Source: Planctomycetota bacterium
GTDB lineage: Bacteria; Planctomycetota; UBA1135; GCA-002748355
DNA length: 64,000 bases
NCBI GenBank assembly: GCA_002748355.1
Contig: PDSF01000027.1
Coordinates: forward strand, 194,414-258,413
Direction of reading: 5' to 3'
A program made the position numbers and the translations under genes. The notes under the pieces are model-generated. The model made no database searches and had not been told where the DNA came from. It worked only from the letters and a program-made list of their open reading frames with translations. This document shows, one piece after another, positions 27,301-34,617 of this stretch. Positions within the stretch are counted from its first letter, which is position 1. Each line of letters starts with the position of its first letter.

Positions 27301-27689
27301 TTGGCCTCGGCCCACTGATCGGCACTCGCACCTGGGGCGGCGTCGTCGGCATCTGGCCGCGCCACGCCCTTGTCGATGGCACGGTCACGACACAGCCGGA
27401 GTTTGCCTTCTGGTTCGATGACGTCGCCTGGGGCGTCGAAGGGCATGGGACCGATCCCGACATCGTCGTCGACATCACTCCACAGGAATGGGGTCGTGGA
27501 GAGGATCCTCAACTCGAACGCGCCATTGCCGAGGTCATGAAGCTCCACCGGAAAAGCAGCCACAAGCCCCTCGACTTCGGTCCGCTGCCGGACCGCCGCA
27601 AGCCCGGCACGGGCAAACGCAAAGCCGCGACGAAGAAACGCAGCAGCAAGAAGAGCAGAAAGAAGAAGGCCAGGAAGAAGCGGAGCTGA
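24372..27689 (+). CDS. Tricorn protease homologue with basic C-terminal tail
   Basis: Tricorn is a large protease acting on peptides released by upstream proteases. The layout matches Thermoplasma tricorn: two beta-propeller regions (about 1-640), then a C1 domain, a PDZ domain with GLQLAKGDEILSIGG near 800, and a C2 serine-protease core. Catalytic residues align well: GTSHAYEM with His near 738, NEYAGSDGD with Ser near 964, and WGVEGHGTDPD with Glu near 1020. There is no signal peptide, so it should be cytoplasmic. The last 35 residues are almost all Lys, Arg and Ser, an unusual tail that could bind nucleic acid or another acidic partner. The ATG at 24372 has AAGG upstream. Confidence 0.9.
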   Translation: MKSSKGYYTQPTVHGERIVFVCEGDLWLVSTEGGTATRLHATPGTANFPRFSPDGRRIAFTGRDDGPAEVFVMDADGGVPERRTWLGAPLTRVVGWTSDGKSILFSSDSARPFMKWMELYQVAAAGGLVQALHHGPASTLSLAAKGKGRVIGRNSSDPARWKRYRGGTAGKIWIDKTGRNNFVEMLQLPGNLADPMWIGDRIWFLSDHEGHGNLYSCKPSGEDLRQETKHKDFYLRYPSTDGKSIVYHAGADIWILDIASGETRRVDIHVPSARSERAARYVPAQRWFESLDLNPDGAHLASIHRGGLFTMGLWEGPVRRHGKASAERFRLATWLSDGKRLVATNDGGGDEQLIVFDTATGVKKTLRGDFGRPLSLAVAPKSKGSKKELVAVINQRQELYIVDVLTGRRKQIAHSPHSRFMGMDWSHDGRFLAYAIAPEPNASCIEIFDTKNGKTQRVTRPEFSDAVPCFDPEGRYLYFLSGRVFDPVFEAHHFNYAFPKGYKPYALPLRRDLPSPFAKEQRPVKTLEGQLPGAKPDSKKGEPKFEIDFDGIEDRIVEFPVPEGRFLSIAATQGRVLFLRQAVLGTLSRKPGSPEDMASAKLEAWDFDKDKLETIQDKVSGIGLDLHKKLLAIVCGKRVRVINAKGKPAPNSDKLPAGRESGWIDWNRIRLLVEPGAEWRQMFLEAWRLQREQFWDGDMSGIDWEAVRDDYLPLVDRVATRAEFSDLMWEMQGELGTSHAYEMAGDYAPRPYWRQGRLGAELAPSARGNSWRIDRIPHGDSWIAKASSPLAAPGLQLAKGDEILSIGGQDLTRDEDPHKHLMHHAGQAVELSVRSKDARGRRATRKIVVKPMAQEFALYYRDWVEQNRAQVDKASKGKIGYLHLPDMGPQGIAEFERHWRQVNHKEGLIVDVRWNGGGHISQLVLTQLLKRRVGYTKSRWGAPTSYPRETMDGPIVALTNEYAGSDGDIFSHSFKLLGLGPLIGTRTWGGVVGIWPRHALVDGTVTTQPEFAFWFDDVAWGVEGHGTDPDIVVDITPQEWGRGEDPQLERAIAEVMKLHRKSSHKPLDFGPLPDRRKPGTGKRKAATKKRSSKKSRKKKARKKRS

Positions 27690-27822
27690 GTAGGGAGGCG
27701 CAGCAGCAAGGCTCCGCGATGACTGCTGCGCCTGCCCCCCTTCCTGGCAAGCCCCAGCCGTATCGACGAGCAGCGGCTTGCCACCAGCCCCCCATGCCGT
27801 TCGCTGGCCTGCCCCCGTACGC

Positions 27823-27867
27823 GAAGCTCCCCCCGAACGAGCAAGAAACTCGTTCGGAGGAGCTTTC
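27823..27867. terminator. Hairpin between the tricorn and PKD-protein genes
   Basis: A long imperfect stem: the left arm (AAGCTCC then CCCCGAACGAG) pairs with CTCGTTCGGAGGAGCTTT around a short loop, CAAGAAA, with one bulge. It lies between convergent genes. There is only a TTT after the stem. Confidence 0.65.
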
Positions 27868-27927
27868 GTGTTCGGGGGCACTGAGGATCTGCGCTCGTTT
27901 AGAGCGCGATCTCAATGAGTTCGCAAC

Positions 27928-29661
27928 TCACTTCGTGCCCAGGTTCCACTCGGTGCCGTTGCTCATGCCGTAGATACCTGCCGGGATATCGAAGACCAGG
28001 CCCTGCCAGTCGAGGACGACACCCTTCAGGGAGTTGGAGTTCGGGATCGGGACCGGGAGAGTACCATTGCCGCCCGGGATCGCGATATTCATCAGGAACG
28101 GCGGCTTGATCAGCAGAGAGCCGAAAGGCGTCGGGATCGGGACCGGCATACGGCCGACACCGAGGAAGATGACGCCGGCCTGGGCCGTCGCCAGATTGCC
28201 CTTGAACAGAAGGTTCGACGTCGTGCCGAGGATCGGACGCGCGCTCGAAGTCAACTCCGGCACCAAAGTGGAAGTGTTCCCAAGAACGTGCACCCAGACG
28301 CGGCCAATCGAACCAGTGCCGTTGTCAGCGATCGGCCCCAGGCCCTTATTGACCTTGTGATCGACCTGCATGATCAAGCGATTGCAGGTAATCGGCTGAT
28401 TCAGGACGCTCGTCTTCCAGCCACCTTGGCCGTAGCTGTTGTAGTTCTTTCCGGCGGCGCCGCTGTGACAGGCACCTAGAATCGCCAAGTGCTCGCCCTT
28501 CTTGAAGAGGATCGGGGACTTCGGGCGCAAAATCGTGCCGGCTTTGCCGGTGCCGTGGAAGACAAGCTCGGCGGCCGTCGGCGTATGCGTAGCCGGGAAA
28601 GTGGCCGGTGCTGCCTTTAGACGGTAGACCGAAACGGTCTGGTCCGTCTGCTTGGTCGCATGGTCGTTCGGGCATTCGAAGCCATTGGCAAGGAACAAGC
28701 CCGGAGCTTGGAAGTGGAAGCCACGAGTATGCGCGTAGATGTAGTGGCTGCTGTTCTTGGGCATGACGATCGGCGACGGGACGGGCTTATTGAAAGTGCC
28801 CTTTCCGAAGTCTTCTGCCATGGCCTTAGACGGGTTGACCGTGATCAGATCCTTCATCGTGATCTTGCTTGGCGGGTGCGTGCCATCGGTCGTCGTCAGC
28901 GTGACGCTGAATTTCTTGTCGAAGCCCGTTGCGGTGTAGGTGTAGCTCGGGTTCTGGACCGTCGAGTCGATCTTGTTGTCGCCATCGAAGTCCCAGGCCC
29001 AGGTCTTCACGCCACCAGCGGACGAGGTATAGGTCGTGTCGGTGAACTTGACCTGGAGCGGGCTTTTGCCGGAAGTCGGCACCGCGTTGAAGCTGGAGAA
29101 TAGCCCACTACCCGAGGTGTAGATGATCGACCCGTTCCAGACACGCGGAGAAAAGGGGAATCGACTCCAAGGCGTGTTGGCTGCTGCGCCGAGTGACAGC
29201 GAGATGAACGAGTCCTTGTAGGACTGATTTGTTCCGGTGCCGGTCGTATAGGCATGCCCGCTACCAACCGCGATGAGGGCAACAGCGTAGCTGCCCGCCG
29301 CCAGGACCACCGGAGTCTTGAGCTTGATCTTCGTGGCGACGTTTCGGCCGGCCGAAACGGCCTTGCCATCATCTACGCCCACCTGCTTCCACAGCGAGGC
29401 GTTGCCTTCCTTGCCCACGTAGGTGCTGGGCGCGGTCCAGACCTGAACACCAACGGGCGTATTCGAGGGCGCGCTATAGTTGGTCTCAAGGTCTGTGATA
29501 CGGATGCTGCTCTTGGCCTTGAGGTCGAAGTAGACGATACCGCCGACACTGCCGCCGTTGTTCGACTGTAAGGTCGTTGTCAACTTCATCTGCGAATGCG
29601 CGGTGTTCGCACCCAGGACGAGAGCGCCCAAAGCACCGGCGATGAGGGAAAGATTCTTCAT
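27928..29661 (-). CDS. Secreted PKD-domain protein
   Basis: A 577-residue exported protein with a Sec signal (hydrophobic 6-20, cleavage near AHS). A PKD beta-sandwich domain lies at about 190-275, with the typical WDFDGD near 222, SYTY and VTLTTTDG. Residues 25-185 and 290-450 are Ser/Thr/Gly-rich beta regions with no family recognised. The last 110 residues (from about FLGVGRMPVPIP) end in PNSNSLKGVVLDWQGLVFD and resemble the C-terminal modules of two other secreted proteins in the window. There is no catalytic motif, so adhesion or surface structure is the likeliest role. No strong ribosome site precedes the ATG. Confidence 0.75.
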   Translation of the reverse strand: MKNLSLIAGALGALVLGANTAHSQMKLTTTLQSNNGGSVGGIVYFDLKAKSSIRITDLETNYSAPSNTPVGVQVWTAPSTYVGKEGNASLWKQVGVDDGKAVSAGRNVATKIKLKTPVVLAAGSYAVALIAVGSGHAYTTGTGTNQSYKDSFISLSLGAAANTPWSRFPFSPRVWNGSIIYTSGSGLFSSFNAVPTSGKSPLQVKFTDTTYTSSAGGVKTWAWDFDGDNKIDSTVQNPSYTYTATGFDKKFSVTLTTTDGTHPPSKITMKDLITVNPSKAMAEDFGKGTFNKPVPSPIVMPKNSSHYIYAHTRGFHFQAPGLFLANGFECPNDHATKQTDQTVSVYRLKAAPATFPATHTPTAAELVFHGTGKAGTILRPKSPILFKKGEHLAILGACHSGAAGKNYNSYGQGGWKTSVLNQPITCNRLIMQVDHKVNKGLGPIADNGTGSIGRVWVHVLGNTSTLVPELTSSARPILGTTSNLLFKGNLATAQAGVIFLGVGRMPVPIPTPFGSLLIKPPFLMNIAIPGGNGTLPVPIPNSNSLKGVVLDWQGLVFDIPAGIYGMSNGTEWNLGTK

Positions 29662-30048
29662 TGGATTGAAACTCTGGAGGAGGAGTAGAACTCAGGACAT
29701 CAGCTAGCGAGCGATGACTCGGGAGCCAAAAGGGGAACGGGGACTCCATTCTCTCGGGCCGACCGAGTCGGGCACGATGCCTTGCGAACGGTCAATACGC
29801 CGCACGGCGAAGGCAAGGAAAGCAGGACTTGCAGCTTGCGCTGCCAGGCAACAGACACAAAACCGAGGGCTCGGGCAAGGGAACTCGGACCCTGCGCCGC
29901 AGCTCCGACGCAGGGCATCCCGCATGTGTTCCGTTCATTTCACAAGAACTCAGCTTGGACTCCTCACGCAACCAGGACATCCCATAGGCATCGAAAACGC
30001 CGCCTTACTCGCGCAGCCTGCTTTTCCAGCCTCCTGGCAGGCGCTGCC
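29662..30048. other. 387-bp intergenic gap
   Basis: This lies between the 5' end of the PKD-protein gene and the 3' end of the SUMF1-domain gene, both minus strand. Several short frames exist but none has a credible product or ribosome site. It should contain the PKD-gene promoter; no distinct motif was seen. Confidence 0.45.
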
Positions 30049-31119
30049 TCAGCGTGAAGCTTTTTCCTTTGGAGGCAGCTTCTTCGCTTTCCCTTCCTTC
30101 GGAGGCAGTTCACAGAGCAGTCGAAAGCCTACAAAGGGCGCATCGGTGTGGTACCACACAGACTGGGGGATCTGCGGATCCTGCATCTTCCAATCCGGGT
30201 TGCTGGCCATTCGCGCCGCGCAGCGCAGCAGCGCCGCCTCGTCGTACCAAGAGCCTCCCCGAACGATGCGCGGGTAGAGCTTCGTCGGCACATGCACGGG
30301 GCTTTTCAGCGGCTCCTTGCCTTGGAAGCGAGCGTAGCCATCTGCGAAATACTGGTCCTGCACCCACTCGGCGACATTGCCGTGCATGTCATAAAGACCC
30401 CAGGGGTTGGGCTTGCGGGTGCCGATCTTCTGGTAACCGTCAGGCGAGTTTTCGTCATACCAGGCATATTCCGCGAGCTTGCTCTCATCGTCGCCAAACG
30501 AAAAACGCGTCGTGGTGCCTGCCCGGCAAGCCCATTCCCATTCGGCCTCGGTAGGTAAACGGAAAGTCTTACCGGTCTTGGCGCTGAGCCACTCGCAGTA
30601 GGTGCTGGCCGCTCTTTGCGTCATGCAGATCGCAGGGTAGCCGTAATGCCCCATGCCGAAGGTCATGTCGGTATAGGGCTTAGTCGGACGAGTGACGGCA
30701 TCCGCCTTCTTGTCCCGAGCTGTCGCCTTACCTGCGGCAGCCTTGCGACGTTGGCGATCGAGGTCGAGCATCCAGAGTTCGTACTGGTCCCAGGTAACCT
30801 CGTGCTTGCCGAGGAAAAAGGCCTTAACCCGCACCCGCCGCTGCGGACCCTCGTCTTTCTTGCGGCCCGCTTCGCTCTCGGGGCTGCCGAGGGTGAAGAC
30901 CCCACCGGGAATCGGCATCATCTCGAAGGAGATATCGGTGCCGGGAATCTTCTGGGTAAAGGGGACGAAATCCTTGCGCTGCGGCTTCTCGATGCGGAGG
31001 CCAGCACTGGCTGCCTCCTGCTTTGCTCTGCCCGCCCCAGCATCCTGCGCCGCAGGCAAGATCGGCAGCAGAACGAACAAGGTGATCCCCAAGAGTCCCG
31101 AGTAGACTGTGCACCGCAC
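30049..31119 (-). CDS. Exported SUMF1/FGE-sulfatase domain protein
   Basis: The domain is that of formylglycine-generating enzymes and their many non-enzymatic relatives. It spans about residues 60-345 of 356: MMPIPGGVFTLGSPESE, KHEVTWDQYELWM, RLPTEAEWEWACRAG, NPWGLYDMHGNVAEWVQD, RIVRGGSWYDEA and FVGFRLL. The start is GTG at 31119, preceded by AAGGAG, giving a signal peptide with hydrophobic LLGITLFVLLPIL. The paired active-site cysteines of true FGE are not evident, so sulfatase activation is doubtful; a structural or binding role is as likely. It is divergent from apbE, with only 37 nt between the two starts. Confidence 0.82.
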   Translation of the reverse strand: MRCTVYSGLLGITLFVLLPILPAAQDAGAGRAKQEAASAGLRIEKPQRKDFVPFTQKIPGTDISFEMMPIPGGVFTLGSPESEAGRKKDEGPQRRVRVKAFFLGKHEVTWDQYELWMLDLDRQRRKAAAGKATARDKKADAVTRPTKPYTDMTFGMGHYGYPAICMTQRAASTYCEWLSAKTGKTFRLPTEAEWEWACRAGTTTRFSFGDDESKLAEYAWYDENSPDGYQKIGTRKPNPWGLYDMHGNVAEWVQDQYFADGYARFQGKEPLKSPVHVPTKLYPRIVRGGSWYDEAALLRCAARMASNPDWKMQDPQIPQSVWYHTDAPFVGFRLLCELPPKEGKAKKLPPKEKASR

Positions 31120-31156
31120 TGACTCACCTCTCCTTACTCCCGCTCGCAGCGAACGG

Positions 31157-32269
31157 ATGTCTTCGTCCCGAACCAAGCCCAGGCGAGCTCTTCGCGCCGT
31201 AGCACGCTCCCTCACCATACCGCTCCTCGCCGTCCTGGCCCTCAGCGCCTGCGCTCGTGAATCAGAGCCCCAGGCTCCGAAGGAGCAAGAGCTCAGGCGA
31301 TATAGCTTTGCACGCACAGAGATGGGCGTGCCCTTTCGGCTAGTCATCTATGCCGAAAGCCGAGAAGCGGCGCAAGCTGCATCCACAGCGAGCTTTGCTC
31401 GCGTGAGCCAGTTGAACGCGATCCTCAGCGATTACGACCCGCAGAGTGAGGTCATGCGGCTCTGCGCCAAGAGCGGCGACGGCAAAATGCATCCGGTCTC
31501 GGCCGAGCTGCGCACGATACTCGCCCTATCCAAACACTGGTGGCAGGCCAGCGACGGCGCCTTCGACCCCACGGTCGGCCCCTTCGTCCAACTCTGGCGC
31601 AAGGCCCGCCGGACGAAACGACTGCCAAGCGCCGCCGCCCTCGCAAAGGCCAAGGAGCTGGTCGGGCTCGAGCATCTACATATGGCCCCGGTGCAGCGCT
31701 TGCTCCGCCTCGAGCGTCCCGGCATGCGCCTGGACTTTGGTGGAATCGCCAAGGGCTTCGCTCTCGACGAGGCCCTGCAGATCTTGCGCCGACGAGGCAT
31801 CCAGCAGGCCTTGGCCGAAGCCGGTGGCGACATCGCCGTCATGGGCGCGCCTCCCGGCAAAGCCGGCTGGCGCATCGCCGTGAGCCCGGCCGCTGAGCAG
31901 GACAGCGCCGGCGAGTTCCTCTTGCTCCGCGACCAAGCCGTCGCCAGCTCGGGCGATCGCTACCAGTTCGTCGAGATCGCGGGCAAGCGCTATTCGCACA
32001 TCATCGAGCCAGGCAGCGGCCTGGGCCTGACCCGGCGCAGCCTAGTCACAGTGGTCGCGAATACCGGCGCCGCCGCCGATGCCATGGCGACCATCGTCAG
32101 CGTCCTGGGTCCGGAGAAAGGCGTCGCCTGGATCGACCGCCAGCAGGCCGCAGCCGCCCGTGCCCTGGCGCTCGGAGACGAAGTCCGCGAACACAGAAGC
32201 CGGCTCTGGCGTCGGCATCTCGAAGCAAACAGCAGCCCAAACTCACAGAACTCGAACGAAGGAAAGTAG
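31157..32269 (+). CDS. apbE: FAD:protein FMN transferase (ApbE), lipoprotein
   Basis: ApbE attaches FMN to threonine of extracytoplasmic flavoproteins such as NqrC/RnfG domains. The N-terminus is a lipoprotein signal with lipobox LSAC; the catalytic region shows ILSDYDPQSEVMRL near 95, DGAFDPTVGPFV, LDFGGIAKGFALD, ALAEAGGDIAVMG, and the Mg-site YSHIIEPGSGLG followed by VTVVANTGAAADAMAT. The ATG at 31157 is preferred over 31109 because it starts a proper signal peptide. It is followed by an oxidoreductase gene after 7 nt. No target flavoprotein gene is visible in the window. Confidence 0.92.
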   Translation: MSSSRTKPRRALRAVARSLTIPLLAVLALSACARESEPQAPKEQELRRYSFARTEMGVPFRLVIYAESREAAQAASTASFARVSQLNAILSDYDPQSEVMRLCAKSGDGKMHPVSAELRTILALSKHWWQASDGAFDPTVGPFVQLWRKARRTKRLPSAAALAKAKELVGLEHLHMAPVQRLLRLERPGMRLDFGGIAKGFALDEALQILRRRGIQQALAEAGGDIAVMGAPPGKAGWRIAVSPAAEQDSAGEFLLLRDQAVASSGDRYQFVEIAGKRYSHIIEPGSGLGLTRRSLVTVVANTGAAADAMATIVSVLGPEKGVAWIDRQQAAAARALALGDEVREHRSRLWRRHLEANSSPNSQNSNEGK

Positions 32270-32276
32270 AACAGGC

Positions 32277-33323
32277 ATGGCCAAGAAACGTCTCGGCATC
32301 GGCATCCTCGGCACCGGCTGGGTAGCCGGCGCCCACATCGAAAACTTCAAGAAGATCGACGGCTGCGAGATCGTCGGCATCTGCTCACGCAAGCAAGAGC
32401 GAGCTGCGGCCAAGATTGCCGAGCACCAGCTCGTCCAAGCCGAGAGCTACGAAGACTACGACGCCTTACTCGCCCGCGAGGACCTGGACATCGTCGTCAT
32501 CTGCACCCCGCACCCGGGACATCCAAACGAGACGGTCGCGGCCGCCGAGGCCGGCAAACACATCGTGATCGAGAAACCGGTGGCGATGGAGCGCAAGTCC
32601 CTTGAGAGGATGCTCACAGCGGTCGAAGCCAACAAGGTCAACACCAGTGTCTGCTTTGAGCTGCGCTGGATCGGACTGTTCCAGAACATCAAAGCCATGG
32701 TCAAGCAGGGCCTGCTCGGCAAGCTCTTCTACGGCGAAACCGGCTACTTCCATGGCATCGGCCCCTGGTACGGCCAATACCCCTGGAACCGCAAAAAAGA
32801 CATGGGCGGCGACGCCTTCCTCACCGCCGGCTGCCACGCCCTCGACGGCCTGATCTGGCTGATGGACAGCAAGGTCGTCGAAGTCAGCGCCATGAGCAAC
32901 ACCAGCCCACGCAACCCACTCAAGTACGAATACGACACCAATATCTGCGCCATCCTGCGCTTCGAAAACGGAGCCATCGGCAAGGTCGCCACGAGCATCG
33001 AATGCCGGCAGCCCTATTCCTTCCCGGTCCTACTCCAGGGCGATAAGGGCACCATCGACGGCGACAAGCTCAGCACCCTGCTCTGGCCGGGAACCAGCGC
33101 CGGCAAATGGGCGCAGATCCCAACCGCGCTGCCCGACTCGGGCGATGTCGACGACCACCCCTATCTGGGACAGCTCGAATACTTCGTCGACTGCGTGCGC
33201 AAGAAGAAGCGCCCCCACAACGACCTCAAAGCATGTAGCCACGTGCACGAGGTCATGTTCGCCATCCAAGATGCGCTGAAAAAGCGCAAGACCATCCCCG
33301 TCCCCAGCACGCCAGGAGCATGA
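32277..33323 (+). CDS. Gfo/Idh/MocA family oxidoreductase (cytoplasmic)
   Basis: A 348-residue NAD(P)-dependent oxidoreductase. The N-terminal Rossmann motif is GIGILGTGWVAGAH near residue 8, the HPGHPNET loop is near 82, and the family motif IEKPVAMERKS is near 99. The second domain has GGDAFLTAGCHALDGLIWLMD with the likely catalytic His. No signal peptide, in contrast to the Tat-exported homologue at 22023-23327. GGAAAG lies 11 nt before the ATG. It starts 7 nt after apbE and overlaps the selenoprotein gene by 4 nt, so it is the middle gene of a three-gene operon. Confidence 0.9.
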   Translation: MAKKRLGIGILGTGWVAGAHIENFKKIDGCEIVGICSRKQERAAAKIAEHQLVQAESYEDYDALLAREDLDIVVICTPHPGHPNETVAAAEAGKHIVIEKPVAMERKSLERMLTAVEANKVNTSVCFELRWIGLFQNIKAMVKQGLLGKLFYGETGYFHGIGPWYGQYPWNRKKDMGGDAFLTAGCHALDGLIWLMDSKVVEVSAMSNTSPRNPLKYEYDTNICAILRFENGAIGKVATSIECRQPYSFPVLLQGDKGTIDGDKLSTLLWPGTSAGKWAQIPTALPDSGDVDDHPYLGQLEYFVDCVRKKKRPHNDLKACSHVHEVMFAIQDALKKRKTIPVPSTPGA

Positions 33324-34483
33324 CGCAGAGAATGATGAAACACCTAGCAATCCCGGGCCTGGCAGTGCTCTGCCTGGCCACCCCCTTCAACCTCACCGCT
33401 CAGGCACAAAAGCCGCCCAAGTTGGTCAAGAAGCTGAGCCCAGTGTCACAGCGCTACCACGAGCTGATGACCAAGGTCCAAAAGGCGCAAAGCCAGCACT
33501 ATGCCGAGTATCGGAAAAAGCTCGCCAAGGCGCGCAAGGAGGCGAAGGGCAAGCGCCCAGCCGTCCTACCGGCCTTCGCCCCGTACGACCTGAAGCCCCA
33601 TTTCGCAGAGTTCTGGAAGGCCGCAGGGAGCTTCGAAGGCGAGGATCAGATCAGCTTCCTGCTCTGGATCGTGCGCAACGGCGCGCGCAGTGCCCCAGAG
33701 CAATGCAAGAAGGCCTTTGCCCTGCTCCTGGCAGAGCACCATGGCAGCGAGAAGCTGAGGGCCCTGAGCCCGATGCTCGCCTCCCTCTCCCAAGCTCTTG
33801 GTGCCGAGACGACCCAGGCCGCCATCAACAGCCTCCTGAAGAGATCACCGCATGCCTCCGTGCGGGCCGGCGCTCTCTATTCGCGCGCTCAAATCGCCCT
33901 AGCCAAGGCCAAGCAGCTCAGCGGCACGGAGAAGCGAGCGGGGATCGAGAAGGCCCTCTCCTACTTCGAGAAGGCCCTGGCCACAGACGACGGGGAATCC
34001 TGGGCCAGCCGGGCTCGTGGCAGCATCCACGAGTTCCGCAAGCTGCAGCCCGGCATGCTTGCCCCCAACATCGTGGGCAAGGATCTCGATGGCGTCGCCT
34101 TCGAGCTCAGCCAGTACCGCGGCAAAGTCGTGCTGCTCTCGTTCTGGGGCGATTGGTGAGGCCCTTGCCGGAGCCAGTATCCAAACGAGCGGTCGCTCGT
34201 TAGCAAATACCAAGGACGCCCCTTTGCCCTGATCGGTGTGAACAGTGACAGGGACATCAACCGCGCCAAGCAAGCCGTCGAGAAGAACAAGCTGAACTGG
34301 CGCAGCTTCTGGTCTGGGCCGAAAGGTAGCTCAGGCAAGATCCCTTCGAGCTGGAATGTCCGCGGCTGGCCGACGGTCGTCCTCCTCGACCACGAAGGCA
34401 AGATCGCCTGGCGCGGCCACTTCATGAAGGCCGAGCAAAAGAAGCTGCTCGAGGAACTCGTGAAGCGAGCCGAAGCCAAGTAG
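33320..34483 (+). CDS. Selenoprotein: exported thioredoxin/TlpA-like protein with Sec in the active site (read through TGA)
   Basis: The frame has a Sec signal peptide (about 6-28), a long helical middle (30-235) and a TlpA/redoxin domain from about 238 to the end (GMLAPNIVGKDLDG, GKVVLLSFWGDW). A TGA at 34157-34159 falls exactly on the first active-site cysteine, giving W-U-G-P-C-R with Sec280 and resolving Cys283. The same frame continues for 107 more residues with the rest of the thioredoxin fold: FALIGVNSDRD, SSWNVRGWPTVVLLDHEGKI with the cis-Pro loop, and a terminal helix. A SECIS-like hairpin follows the TGA. Total length is 387 residues. Likely a periplasmic thiol-disulfide or peroxide-linked reductase. 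ATGA overlap with the preceding gene. Confidence 0.87.
34163..34215 (+). promoter_or_regulatory. Candidate bacterial SECIS element
   Basis: Just after the TGA, the sequence can fold as one extended stem-loop: CCTTG (34163-34167) with CAAGG (34211-34215), GTAT (34177-34180) with ATAC (34207-34210), and the tip AACGAGC (34184-34190) with GCTCGTT (34195-34201). The apical loop is GGTC, starting 31 nt after the TGA. A short loop beginning with G at this distance fits the general bacterial SECIS pattern recognised by SelB. Confidence 0.72.
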
Positions 34484-34504
34484 TCGCTCTGCACTCCTGC
34501 AGCC

Positions 34505-34543
34505 CTGCACTCAGCATGGCCCCTGCGGCAATGCTGAGTGCAG
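34505..34543 (+). terminator. Hairpin after the selenoprotein gene
   Basis: A perfect 13-bp stem, CTGCACTCAGCAT with ATGCTGAGTGCAG, closes a 13-nt loop 22 nt after the stop codon. No T run follows directly, but its position at the end of the apbE operon suggests termination. Confidence 0.65.
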
Positions 34544-34617
34544 AGCAGATTGCTAAGTCTGCGTGCACTCGCCTTCGCTTGCCGCCATGATGCGCGGCCC
34601 TTCAGCGAGGGCCGACG

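Noticed and set aside
34157..34159. TGA as an ordinary stop or pseudogene mutation
   Set aside because: The frame continues without another stop to a sensible C-terminus, the codon is the expected redox Cys, and a SECIS-like hairpin follows. A mutation would not explain the hairpin.
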